Translations under genes and position numbers: made by a program
Assembly: GCA_036508135.1 (NCBI GenBank)
Contig: DATCHW010000259.1
Span: 248,001-312,000, forward strand
Source of the DNA: DATCHW01 sp036508135
GTDB taxonomy: Bacteria > Bacteroidota > Ignavibacteria > Tepidaquicellales > Tepidaquicellaceae
Direction: 5' to 3'
DNA: 64,000 bases
The notes under the pieces: generated by a model
What the model saw: only the letters and a program-made list of their open reading frames with translations
Database searches by the model: none
Told to the model about the DNA's origin: nothing
Shown: positions 37,264 to 46,381 of the stretch, piece by piece
Layout of the letters: each line of letters opens with the position of its first letter
How positions within the stretch are numbered: position 1 is the stretch's first letter

Positions 37264-38435
37264 TTATTTAGGATTAGTAATTACGCCATTATCATCAATT
37301 ATAATATCAGTATCCGGAAAATCTTGTTTTGTTAAGTTCCTTATTGTTCTAATTACAGATTCATTTTCGTCATAAACCGGAATCCCTTTTTTAATTTGTT
37401 TAATCGGGATAATTTTACCTTTTAGAAAATTTCCTTTATTATCAATCCAAACTTTAATAATTGGAGCGATTCCCAATACCCCATAAAGACCGAATTTAGC
37501 GTAAGTACAAAAGTTTCCTAAGCTGTATGCAATAAATTTCCCTTTATACATTTCTATTGCTCTTGGTACATGAGGTCCGTGACCAAACACTATGTCTGCA
37601 CCTGCATTTATAACTGAATGCGAAAACTCAAAAACATTCCCTCTCGTTTCACTTAAAAAGTATTCTTTATTCCCGGTTACGTGCTGAAAGGCTGTTCCCT
37701 CTCCTCCTCCGTGAAAAGAAACAATTACGATATCAACTTCTTTCTTCAAATCCCCTACTATCTCAACCGCTTTATCAATGTCATTTATATTACAAGTATT
37801 TATACTCGGAGAAAATGCTGTAAATCCATATTTTACTCCATTTTTTCGAATTTATATACCGGATAGTCTGTCTGCCCGGCGTATCCTATATCATATTTCT
37901 CAAGAGTATATTTTGTTGATTTTCGACCCTCAGAACCCATATCATTTGCGTGATTATTTGCGATACTAACTATGTCAAATCCTGCTTCTTTCAGATAAGC
38001 AGCATAATGCTCCGGCATCCTGAATGCGACACAATGACTTTCTGGTCCACATTGTTTGGGAGTTCCTCCTTTTGTTAGCAGTGGACCTTCAAGGTTCCCG
38101 AATGTAACATCAGCATCTGATAAATATTCGCTTACTTCAGAAAATAAATTTGCTCCGTCATCAGGCGGAAGAGACTTAACAGGATAGTTTGATCCCATCA
38201 TAATATCTCCGACACCAATTATGATTATTGAATCAACTTCTGTTTTATCTTCGTCTATTTCAAATTTTACTACTGAGGAATCATTTTTTAATTTTATTTT
38301 ATCTCTATTATTTTCCCCGCACCCTTTGAAAAGAAAGACAAAACCTATTACTGATACAAAAAAAAGAAGGTTAGAAAAATTATTAATAAATATATTCAAA
38401 TTTCCTTTTTTCGGTAGGATAATTTTTATTATCAT
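37264..38435 (-). pseudogene. CapA-type metallophosphatase, frameshifted (one base short)
   Basis: Two adjacent frames make one CapA/PGA_cap-family protein. The N-terminal part (38435-37833) has a hydrophobic leader ending 'FLFKGC' (weak lipobox), then 'IGVGDIMMGSNYP', 'GNLEGPLL' and 'SIANNHANDMG'. The C-terminal part continues with 'SFHGGGEGTAFQHV', 'FGHGPHVPRAIE' and 'FIAYSLGNF'. The frame breaks at a run of six T's on the plus strand (37841-37846). One more base would read '...YKFEKNGVKYGFTAFSPS' straight through and give about 390 residues. Family members act in poly-gamma-glutamate capsule or as periplasmic phosphatases. The first ATG overlaps the upstream gene by 53 bases, so the true start may be a TTG at 38399. 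Real decay or a sequencing indel are both possible. Confidence 0.82.
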
Positions 38436-39213
38436 ATAATATTTCTTCTATTAAATTACCTTTATTGTCATAATTATAAATCCCTTCGGTAAGACTTTTT
38501 CCTTCATCATCCGAAGACTCAAGAATATACTTCGATAAATTCCCATTCAAATCATATTCATAATTGAGTTTTCTATTGATTTCCTCTCCACTGCTCAATA
38601 ATTCAATTATATTTCCCTTTTCATCATAAATGAAATTTTCATATAAAATCTGAACTCCGTTTAAATCAACAATCTGATGATTTATAAATTTTCCTTTTTC
38701 ATCATAATTAAATATTTCAGAATATTCATCCCCTTCATCATAATATTCCTTTACATGTATTTGGGTTAAATATCCCTTTTCATCATACGAATAAAGCAAG
38801 GATTTACGAATCGAACTATCAGAATTGTAGACGTTTTTGATTCCAACCATTCCTCTAATATTATACTCATACCTTGTGTAACTCGAAAATATTTCTGAGT
38901 TATCCGGATTGAACCATTGTTCTTTTGTCATATTTCCTTTATAATCATAAAAAAATATTTCGTTTTGAATTACCATTCCATTATAAAAACTTTTTTTCGC
39001 TGTAATATTTCCAATTGTATCGAATGAATATTGGAACTCAATTTCATTATTTTCTGAAGGTGTGTTAATCTGAGATGCTGTCAATACGGTTAATTCTTGT
39101 ATTTTTCCTTTAATAATCAGATTTCTAAGGTCATTAGCATCAATATTTATCTGGCAATAAGTAAATCCATAGAATATCGTAAATAATAAAAGAAATAATA
39201 ATTTTTTCCCCAT
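38383..39213 (-). CDS. Secreted protein with YD/RHS-like repeats
   Basis: A signal peptide of about 20 residues ('KKLLFLLLFTIFYGFTYC') precedes a region built from about six degenerate repeats of some 35-45 residues, each marked by Y-D-x-K-G-N/Y ('YDEKGYLT', 'YDEKGKFI', 'YDEKGNII', 'YDLNGNLS', 'YDNKGNLI'). These are the beta-strand repeats seen in RHS/YD shells and in many small secreted Bacteroidota proteins. No toxin, protease or sorting domain is attached, and at 276 residues it is too short to enclose a cargo. Function is unknown. It overlaps the start of the capA-like gene on the same strand. Confidence 0.7.
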   Translation of the reverse strand: MGKKLLFLLLFTIFYGFTYCQINIDANDLRNLIIKGKIQELTVLTASQINTPSENNEIEFQYSFDTIGNITAKKSFYNGMVIQNEIFFYDYKGNMTKEQWFNPDNSEIFSSYTRYEYNIRGMVGIKNVYNSDSSIRKSLLYSYDEKGYLTQIHVKEYYDEGDEYSEIFNYDEKGKFINHQIVDLNGVQILYENFIYDEKGNIIELLSSGEEINRKLNYEYDLNGNLSKYILESSDDEGKSLTEGIYNYDNKGNLIEEILYDNKNYPTEKRKFEYIY

Positions 39214-39329
39214 CGTTCTTGTTTTAAATTCATTTTAATATAATATATAAAATTTTAAATTTAAGTATAAGATTTTCAACTTCGTTTTTATTTAATCTAA
39301 AATTCAATATTTTAATAATTAATATTTAA

Positions 39330-40670
39330 ATGACTTTTATGGTAAAACTGGAAAATGTAAACAATCCAATTGAAATGAGATTAAAAGAAATCGATAGAGA
39401 GATAGCAAATCTTAAATCCAAAAGAGATGAATTCTCTGCTCACTGGAATTTGGAGAAGGAACTAATCAGTGCTATAAGGTCTGCGAAAGAAGAAACAGAA
39501 ATATTAAAGACCAATGCCGAAAAACTCGAAAGAGAGGGAAACTTAGCCAAGGTTGCAGAATTAAGGTATGGAAAAATACCTGCTTTAGAAAAAGAAATAT
39601 CGGAAAAGACAACTTCATTGCGAATGATACAAAAAGATAATAAAATGCTTAAAGAGGAAGTTGATGCTGAAGACATTGCAGAAGTGGTTTCAAAATGGAC
39701 GGGTATTCCGGTAACCAAGATGCTTGAAGGAGAAAGGCAGAAACTTCTTGATATGGAAGTCAAGCTTACAAAACGGGTTGTAGGGCAGGAGAATGCCATC
39801 AGTGCTGTTTCAAATGCTATCAGAAGGACTAGAGCAGGCTTACAGGATGAAAACAGACCTATTGGTTCATTTATATTTCTTGGAACAACAGGTGTTGGAA
39901 AGACAGAATTAGCAAGGGCACTTGCTGAATTTCTCTTTGATGATGAAAAAGCGATGACAAGAATTGATATGAGCGAATATATGGAAAAGTTTTCCGTATC
40001 AAGACTTATCGGAGCTCCTCCGGGATATGTAGGTTATGAAGAAGGCGGACAGTTAACTGAAACAGTAAGGAGAAAACCTTATTGTGTAATATTATTAGAT
40101 GAAATAGAAAAAGCTCATCCGGACATCTTTAATGTTCTCTTACAAGTTCTCGATGAAGGAAGACTGACTGATTCACAGGGAAGAACTGTTAATTTCAAGA
40201 ATACAATTATAATAATGACTTCAAATTTAGGATCGCATTTGATTCAGGAACAATTACAATTAATGACTGATGACAATAAAGCAGACATTATGAGCGAACT
40301 CAGGGTTAAATTACTCGAATTAATTAAAGAAACAATCAGAGCCGAATTTCTTAACAGAGTAGATGAAATAATACTATTCAATCCTTTAACTAAATCTGAT
40401 ATCAGAAAAGTTGTAGATATACAAATAGAATTATTGGCAAGAAGATTAGAGAAGAATAACATTAAATTGAAAATTGATGATGAATCAAAGGATTGGATCG
40501 GAAAACTTGGATATGACATTGTTTACGGCGCCCGTCCTATAAAAAGAACGATTCAAAAATATTTATCAAATCCGCTCTCTGAAAAAATATTAAATGCTGA
40601 TTTTCTACCTGGAGATACAATTAAGATTTCATTAGACAAAAAAGGACTTATTGAGTTTAATAAGGAATAA
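39330..40670 (+). CDS. ClpB-like disaggregase with only a shortened middle domain and the second AAA+ ring
   Basis: The sequence is ClpB from the middle domain onward: 'EMRLKEIDREIANLK', then 'KLEREGNLAKVAELRYGKIP' and 'DIAEVVSKWTGIPVTKM'. It ends with a complete D2 module: Walker A GTTGVGKT (185-192), pore loop GYVG (232-235), Walker B VILLDE (253-258), and the 'MTSNLGS' sensor-1 and 'GARPIKRTIQKYL' sensor-2 blocks. The N-domain and first AAA+ ring are missing; a stop codon sits directly before the ATG, and the 116 bases upstream hold no trace of them. The coiled coil also lacks about 30 residues compared with normal ClpB. D2 motifs are intact, so it may form a working single-ring machine. 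It is the first gene of an operon with a SerK/SbnI-like protein and lol genes. Confidence 0.85.
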   Translation: MTFMVKLENVNNPIEMRLKEIDREIANLKSKRDEFSAHWNLEKELISAIRSAKEETEILKTNAEKLEREGNLAKVAELRYGKIPALEKEISEKTTSLRMIQKDNKMLKEEVDAEDIAEVVSKWTGIPVTKMLEGERQKLLDMEVKLTKRVVGQENAISAVSNAIRRTRAGLQDENRPIGSFIFLGTTGVGKTELARALAEFLFDDEKAMTRIDMSEYMEKFSVSRLIGAPPGYVGYEEGGQLTETVRRKPYCVILLDEIEKAHPDIFNVLLQVLDEGRLTDSQGRTVNFKNTIIIMTSNLGSHLIQEQLQLMTDDNKADIMSELRVKLLELIKETIRAEFLNRVDEIILFNPLTKSDIRKVVDIQIELLARRLEKNNIKLKIDDESKDWIGKLGYDIVYGARPIKRTIQKYLSNPLSEKILNADFLPGDTIKISLDKKGLIEFNKE

Positions 40671-40689
40671 AGGAAAGAGACATTAATTA

Positions 40690-41532
40690 ATGATTAATTT
40701 CACACAGAATTTTTTCGATCTCGAAATATTAAAAATTTCAGACATAAAGTTACACGAAACTACTGAAGCCAAAAGACTCAGGAATATTTTTGACAGGATT
40801 GCTAAAGACAGAAGGTTAATGAATCCTGTAATAGTTGCGACCGATAAACATTTGAAATTCTTAATTGACGGTGCGAACAGGTTAAGTTCTCTTAAAGATA
40901 TAGGTTGTAAATTAGTATTAGCTCAGATAATAAATTATTCTGATACAAGAATTAAATTGAAGAATTGGAATCATTTAGTATACAATTTTGATTTCCCGAT
41001 AATATTATCATATTGCAGTAAGAACAATATTAAATATAAAGAAGTCAGACATTCGGAATTTAATCCCCTATCGATAAATAATAAACACACCATTCTTGCG
41101 ACTGATACAAATACTTTTAAAGGTATAGTAATTTACTTGTCAGATTCTTTTGATAGAATGATATCTGAGTTAAACGGTATCACAAAGACTTATTTTAATT
41201 ATTATCCTTTTGACAGATCTGAAAGTGAAATAAAAATCAACGATTTGAAAAGATATTCACGAAAATCAGGCATTTTAATTGAGTTTCCGGTTTTCAGAAA
41301 AGAACATATTATTGATATAGCTAATGGTAAATTCAAGAACAAAATACCGGCAGGAATAACGAGGCACATTCTGATTAACAGGGTTCTGCACATAAGGTAT
41401 GATATCAAGAATTTACTCGAAGAAAAAGATATAGAATTAAAATCAAAAGAACTGCAGGAGTATCTGATAAAAAAAATAGATACGAATAAAGTACGCCAGT
41501 ATAAAGAATCAGTAATAGTATTTGACGAATAA
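40690..41532 (+). CDS. ParB/Srx-fold protein related to SerK/SbnI free-serine kinases
   Basis: The first 85 residues follow the ParB N-terminal plan used by SbnI and archaeal SerK: 'ISDIKLHETTEAKRLRNIF' with H22-E23, then 'LMNPVIVATD' and the phosphate-binding 'FLIDGANRLSSLKDIG' (D60-G61-A62-N63-R64). In SbnI/SerK the glutamate near residue 20-30 and the DGxxR loop are catalytic, and the product is O-phosphoserine. The remaining about 195 residues are not recognisable beyond this family, apart from 'KNKIPAGITRHILINR'. Activity as a kinase is an inference; a DNA-binding regulator is the alternative. It is located 19 bases after the clpB-like gene and 3 bases before lolC/E, so clearly co-transcribed. 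Confidence 0.6.
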   Translation: MINFTQNFFDLEILKISDIKLHETTEAKRLRNIFDRIAKDRRLMNPVIVATDKHLKFLIDGANRLSSLKDIGCKLVLAQIINYSDTRIKLKNWNHLVYNFDFPIILSYCSKNNIKYKEVRHSEFNPLSINNKHTILATDTNTFKGIVIYLSDSFDRMISELNGITKTYFNYYPFDRSESEIKINDLKRYSRKSGILIEFPVFRKEHIIDIANGKFKNKIPAGITRHILINRVLHIRYDIKNLLEEKDIELKSKELQEYLIKKIDTNKVRQYKESVIVFDE

Positions 41533-41535
41533 TAT

Positions 41536-42762
41536 ATGAAAAGTGCAGAATTTTTTATCGCAAGAAGATATTTATTTTCAAAACGAAAATTAAATTTCAT
41601 CACAATAATCACACTCATATCGGTTATTGGTGTTTCAATTGGTGTAGCAGCTATGATCATCGTTTTATCTGTGTTTAATGGATTTAATAAAAAGGTGACC
41701 GATATACTCATTGGATTTGATCCTCATATCAGAATTGAAGCAAAATCCGGTCATATAGAAAATTATAATGGAATATACGAAAAGATACAAAATGAAAATA
41801 TCTCGGAAGCAGCTCCATACATACTCTCCAAAGGAATGCTGGCAAATAAAACTTTCAATAAAGTGTGCTTTATAAAAGGAACTGATGAAAATAAGATTTC
41901 AAAGGTATCCGGTGTAAAAAATGTTACAAAACTCGGAAAATTTGACCTCAGCGATAATGGAAATTATGGGAGTATAGTTTTAGGGATAGTTCTTGCCGAT
42001 CAGATGAGAAGTCTTATCGGTGATACAATGACGCTTCTTAGTCCTTTTGGGCTTGAAAATTCGCTCACACAGTTTGTAGAACCGGTAACAAAGCAGTTTA
42101 TAGTGAAAGGTATTTATGACTCCGATAATAAAGAATATGATTCAAAATATGCATATATAAGTATAGAAAATGCACGCGAACTATTTAAAATAAATAATGA
42201 AGTAGACGGTATAGAAATTCGCCTCAATAATATCAACGAAGCAGACAATATAAAATCAAACTTAGCCTCGAAACTGGACAGCAATTTGTCAATAATGACC
42301 TGGTATGATTTACATAGTGACTTTTATTCTATTCTAAAGATAGAAAGATGGGTTGCATTTATAATTCTAAGCCTTATAATTTTGGTAGCTACATTCAATA
42401 TATTAGGCTCACTTACTATGACGGTTATTGAAAAGAAACGGGATATCGGCATACTTAAAGCTATGGGTTCCAGTGATAAACAAATAACAAAAATATTTTT
42501 GTTTGAAGGTGTCGTAGTAGGATTGATTGGTATGATAGCGGGTTCTGCATTAGGATTAATACTGACATTACTGCAGAAATATTATGGAATTTACAAACTC
42601 AACGCTTCGGTTTACAAAGTAGATGCTTTACCCGTTGAATTAAGATTAACTGATTTTATTTTTATACCACTTGCTGCTCTCCTTCTTTGTTTTCTTGCTT
42701 CATTATATCCATCAAAGAGAGCTGCTAAAATTGATCCGGTTAAATCTATCAGGTGGGAATAA
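41536..42762 (+). CDS. Lipoprotein-releasing ABC permease (LolC/LolE family)
   Basis: Inner-membrane subunit of the Lol exporter that extracts lipoproteins for delivery to the outer membrane. Helix 1 is near 20-45 ('LNFITIITLISVIGVSIGVA'), and a large periplasmic MacB-like domain covers about 60-260. Three C-terminal helices contain the FtsX motif region 'EKKRDIGILKAMGSSDKQI', which touches the ATPase, and the end is 'YPSKRAAKIDPVKSIRWE'. Bacteria of this group usually have one LolCE-type permease acting as a homodimer, which fits a single gene beside lolD. Confidence 0.9.
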   Translation: MKSAEFFIARRYLFSKRKLNFITIITLISVIGVSIGVAAMIIVLSVFNGFNKKVTDILIGFDPHIRIEAKSGHIENYNGIYEKIQNENISEAAPYILSKGMLANKTFNKVCFIKGTDENKISKVSGVKNVTKLGKFDLSDNGNYGSIVLGIVLADQMRSLIGDTMTLLSPFGLENSLTQFVEPVTKQFIVKGIYDSDNKEYDSKYAYISIENARELFKINNEVDGIEIRLNNINEADNIKSNLASKLDSNLSIMTWYDLHSDFYSILKIERWVAFIILSLIILVATFNILGSLTMTVIEKKRDIGILKAMGSSDKQITKIFLFEGVVVGLIGMIAGSALGLILTLLQKYYGIYKLNASVYKVDALPVELRLTDFIFIPLAALLLCFLASLYPSKRAAKIDPVKSIRWE

Positions 42763-42789
42763 TTAAAATTTAAAGTTTAAAAATATAAT

Positions 42790-43464
42790 ATGCAGAACGA
42801 ATTATTATTAGAAGCTTTTGATATACGTAAATCTTATCAGATTACCAAGCAGAACAAATTACATGTTCTTAAAGGAATCAATTTAAAAATATTCAGGGGA
42901 GAAATAGCTGCTATTGTTGGCAAATCAGGAGCAGGAAAAAGTACACTTTTACATATCCTTGGTGCTTTAGATACACCGGATTCCGGTAAACTGATATTTA
43001 ACAATCAGGATATTTTTACTTACCATGATAAAGAAATGGCAAGTTTCCGGAATAAAGAAGTAGGTTTCGTATTTCAGTTTCATCATTTATTACCGGAATT
43101 TACAGTCTTTGAAAATATTCTCATACCCGCAATGATCAGCAAAAATATTAACAAAAATAGAATTAATGAATTGCTTAGGGAAGTAGATTTATCAAGCAGA
43201 GCAGACCATAAACCTTCAGAAATATCGGGTGGAGAGGCTCAAAGGGCAGCAATAGCAAGGGCTTTGATAAACTCACCAAATTTGATACTTGCAGATGAAC
43301 CAACAGGAAACCTCGATACACAAAATGCTGAATCCATTATAGATTTAATTTTTAATTTAAGAAAAAAACATAATACTACTTTTTTAATTGTAACTCATAA
43401 TGTTGAGTTTGCTCAGAGGTGCGATAGAATTATCAGAATAAATGATGGAATTATCCCTGAATAA
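42790..43464 (+). CDS. lolD: Lipoprotein-releasing ABC ATPase LolD
   Basis: ATPase that drives the preceding permease. Walker A is GKSGAGKST (44-52), the signature is 'SGGEAQRAAIARAL' and Walker B 'LILADEPTGNLD'. The LolD-specific block 'VGFVFQFHHLLPEF' separates it from the sister MacB and FtsE ATPases. It has 224 residues. Spacing from the permease gene is 27 bases. Confidence 0.95.
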   Translation: MQNELLLEAFDIRKSYQITKQNKLHVLKGINLKIFRGEIAAIVGKSGAGKSTLLHILGALDTPDSGKLIFNNQDIFTYHDKEMASFRNKEVGFVFQFHHLLPEFTVFENILIPAMISKNINKNRINELLREVDLSSRADHKPSEISGGEAQRAAIARALINSPNLILADEPTGNLDTQNAESIIDLIFNLRKKHNTTFLIVTHNVEFAQRCDRIIRINDGIIPE

Positions 43465-43486
43465 ATATTTTTTTTGGAATTATATT

Positions 43487-45340
43487 ATGAAACTTTTTAA
43501 GATAACAATCTTAATTTTTTTGAATGCTTCATCTTATGCTCAGGTGAAGCATCAGGATTCTACTCTAATCATACCTTTTGATAAAAATAAAATTACAAAC
43601 CCATATTCTTTAGATACATTTTCCGATACCACGAATTACAAAAAATATATCTGGAATGATAAAAGAAATTTAGGTGAAATTCTTAATGAAAAGTCCGGAT
43701 ATTATCTCATTGATTTCGGGATGGGAAGTAAAAACCTGATATTCCATAATTCAAATATTGATAAATATCTTGGCTATTTTAAAGATGGTATCCAGATTAA
43801 TGATCCTCAATTTGGTGGATTTGATATTGAAAATATTTCTGTCAACGAGATAGACAAAATTGAGGAAGTGCCTAATACAATTTCCTTTTTATACGGTTTG
43901 AACGTGAGCGGGAAAAGTGTAAATATCATAACAAAAGATTTTTTCCAACCTAAAACATTTTCTCAATTTCGATATTCACAGGATAGGACTAATTCTTTAA
44001 ATGCGGATATAAATTTTACGATTCCGTTTTCTGAAAAATTTAATTTCAGCTTCGGATTAAATAGTCACAGTACTGATGGCAGATATATCAATTCCGATTT
44101 CACAACCTGGCGGGGTAGAATCAGATTTAATTATTTCCCTTCTACTAAAATAAATTTCCGATTCAATTTTAATTATGCTCAATTTCAAAGGGGGTTAAAC
44201 GAAGGTTTAATAAATTCGACAAATGACTCTCTCGCAGACCCAATCCTTGCAAAAGTAGTAAATCCCGATTCATATGAGAAATTAACGGATTTTCTGACAG
44301 ATCTCTCCATGAATGCGAGAATTCTGTATAATGATAAATCTATAACTAAATTCCGGCTCTATGTTTTAAATTCAGTAAGGCTATATCGGGATGAAGAAAA
44401 CCGCCCCACACCAAATGGAATATATATATCTGACGATTTTAGAACAATACTTTATGGAATAGATTTAAAACAGAATATCTATATTCAAATTAGTAATAAT
44501 TTAACTACCAATATACTATTGGGATACAACGGTTATTTCAATTATTTCAATAATTCGAGTTCAGGAATCATCAACTATTACAATCATTCCAGTTTTGATA
44601 ATCATTCTTTTTTAGCTAAGGTTGAATTTCTTGCAAACAGATTTTTTATTTCTACTGCTGCCAGATATAATAAACTTGATAATGATTATTTCAATTATGG
44701 GGGTGATTTAAAATACATAATTTTAGAAAAAGATAACCTCAAAGCAGGGATTAAGGGAGGTGTCAGTAAGACTGCAGGCAAAACAAATTCATTTATCCCT
44801 TCTAAATTTGACAACCGATATTTCGATATTGGTGCATTTATTATTTTCAATAATCTAAATATAAACTGTGTTTTTTTCAATAACCAAAGTAAATTAAATC
44901 AGGACCATACATCTCAGGGAATCAATATTTCTGCTGATTTTGAGGATAAATATTTTTCAGGATATATATCAGTTGATAAATTCAATGAACTCTTCTTTCC
45001 AAATTACAATTTGAAAACAGATTTTTCATACCATGATTTCTTTTTCAAGAATAAATTGAATCTAAGGTTAGGGGTGAATATTAAATATGCAAATAATTTT
45101 CAACCTATTAACTATAATCAGATTTATTATTCCTTAGGAGAGCAACTTGGAGAGACAAGGAATAACCTAAACATCGATTTCTATATCGGAGCAAGAATTG
45201 GAAGTGCAAATATAAATTTCACTATCGCAAACGTATTGAATTCTTTTAATTACAATGCATATCTCTATCCAATGATTGACCGGAGTGGAGTATTACAAAG
45301 TATTTCAAGGTTTACTATTGTCTGGGATTTCCTCAATTAA
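43487..45340 (+). CDS. TonB-receptor-like outer-membrane beta-barrel protein
   Basis: The ATG at 43487 gives a signal peptide (MKLFKITILIFLNASSYAQ) and 617 residues. The frame is open back into lolD, to 43442. The N-terminal part contains a shortened plug-like region ('VNEIDKIEEVPNTISFLYG', 'SGKSVNIITKD'), and the rest is a long chain of amphipathic strands as in a 20-plus-stranded barrel ('NADINFTIPFSEKFNFSFG', 'RIRFNYFPSTKINFRFNFNY'). A typical TonB box and carboxypeptidase-like N-domain are missing, so it is a receptor-family derivative or a porin. Being last in the lol operon, it is presumably co-expressed with envelope-biogenesis functions. Its 3' end overlaps the convergent GT9 gene by 36 bases. 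Substrate unknown. Confidence 0.72.
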   Translation: MKLFKITILIFLNASSYAQVKHQDSTLIIPFDKNKITNPYSLDTFSDTTNYKKYIWNDKRNLGEILNEKSGYYLIDFGMGSKNLIFHNSNIDKYLGYFKDGIQINDPQFGGFDIENISVNEIDKIEEVPNTISFLYGLNVSGKSVNIITKDFFQPKTFSQFRYSQDRTNSLNADINFTIPFSEKFNFSFGLNSHSTDGRYINSDFTTWRGRIRFNYFPSTKINFRFNFNYAQFQRGLNEGLINSTNDSLADPILAKVVNPDSYEKLTDFLTDLSMNARILYNDKSITKFRLYVLNSVRLYRDEENRPTPNGIYISDDFRTILYGIDLKQNIYIQISNNLTTNILLGYNGYFNYFNNSSSGIINYYNHSSFDNHSFLAKVEFLANRFFISTAARYNKLDNDYFNYGGDLKYIILEKDNLKAGIKGGVSKTAGKTNSFIPSKFDNRYFDIGAFIIFNNLNINCVFFNNQSKLNQDHTSQGINISADFEDKYFSGYISVDKFNELFFPNYNLKTDFSYHDFFFKNKLNLRLGVNIKYANNFQPINYNQIYYSLGEQLGETRNNLNIDFYIGARIGSANINFTIANVLNSFNYNAYLYPMIDRSGVLQSISRFTIVWDFLN

Positions 45341-46381
45341 AGTCTGACAAGCGTTATATACATCTTCTACGGATATATCTTTTAAGCATTTAAAGGTCTC
45401 ATCACCCTGCCATTTACAAGAGGCAGGTTTTGGAGAGTTATAAAAACAGGGACTGCAATCAAGTGGCAATCTTAAAATACCATGTTTTGTATTCCAAGGA
45501 AATAATTCCTTATAATTTGTATATCCAAAAATAGCTACGACAGGTATTTTAAAAGCAGAGGAACAGTGAAGGAAAGCTGTGTCATTTGATATAAAAAGAT
45601 TACATTTTTTCAGAATCGACATCGAATCCATAAAATTATCTGTCTTTACAATCGAAGCTTGATTTCCCATTAAAGCATTTATTTCTTCATTCAATCCTGA
45701 TTCATTTCCGAATAGTAAAATTTGTGCACCATATTTTTTCATTAGAATCTTGCCAAGCTGTGCAAATTTATCTTTAGCCCATCTTTTATTTATGTGGTTT
45801 TTAAGAGTTGATGAACCTGGATGTAATCCTATTATATATTTAGCTGTTATATTGTTATGGTTAAACCAATTTATTGCATTATTTTCTGTATTTTCACTCA
45901 AATAAATCTCCATGTCATCAGGAATTATATCATCTTTTTTAATAATCCTTTTTACAATTTCCAGGTTCTGTAAAACGTTATGCTTATCTTTAACTTCGGG
46001 AATCAGGATATTGTTTAGAAATTCAAAGCGGAAAATATTTGAGTGTGTATATGTATAAGAAATTCTACTATGACGTCCTAAAAGAAAGTTAAGCATATTA
46101 TATTCGAGACGGTTTGAAGGGTAGACATTAATAGTATAATCATAATTTTCAGAGCGTATTTTCAAAATTTTTTTAATTGATTGAATTTTTGGTATCCTTA
46201 AGAAGTCAATGAAATAAATATAATTAATGAATGGATTCTTTTCATATAACTGTTTAACGGACTCATACATAACAAGAAAATCAATAGTTGCTTCAGGGAG
46301 GTTTTCTTTCAGAACCCTTAAAGCCGGGGAAAACATTAGAGAATCTCCAATTCCGGATAATGCATTTACAAGTATTTTCAT
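45305..46381 (-). CDS. GT9 family glycosyltransferase (heptosyltransferase-like)
   Basis: Transfers a nucleotide-activated sugar, by homology ADP-heptose, to a lipopolysaccharide core or related glycan. The N-terminal 'NALSGIGDSLMFSPALRVL' is the family start. The C-terminal nucleotide-sugar domain has 'IIGLHPGSSTLKN', 'KRWAKDKFAQLGKILMKKYG', 'FISNDTAFLHCSSAFKIPVV' and 'AIFGYTNYKELFPW'. Four cysteines cluster near the end ('CSPCFYNSPKPASC', then C in 'DETFKC'). It is 358 residues. It is the last gene of the minus-strand run, joined to the YfhO gene by a 4-base ATGA overlap. Confidence 0.9.
   Translation of the reverse strand: MKILVNALSGIGDSLMFSPALRVLKENLPEATIDFLVMYESVKQLYEKNPFINYIYFIDFLRIPKIQSIKKILKIRSENYDYTINVYPSNRLEYNMLNFLLGRHSRISYTYTHSNIFRFEFLNNILIPEVKDKHNVLQNLEIVKRIIKKDDIIPDDMEIYLSENTENNAINWFNHNNITAKYIIGLHPGSSTLKNHINKRWAKDKFAQLGKILMKKYGAQILLFGNESGLNEEINALMGNQASIVKTDNFMDSMSILKKCNLFISNDTAFLHCSSAFKIPVVAIFGYTNYKELFPWNTKHGILRLPLDCSPCFYNSPKPASCKWQGDETFKCLKDISVEDVYNACQTLIEEIPDNSKP

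Noticed and set aside
37264..37749. C-terminal CapA piece as an independent small gene.
   Set aside because: It lacks the N-terminal metal-binding half, and the codons before its ATG continue the CapA fold without a stop back to the T6 run.
43442..43486. Earlier start of the lol-operon barrel inside lolD.
   Set aside because: The added residues precede a clean signal peptide that begins at 43487.
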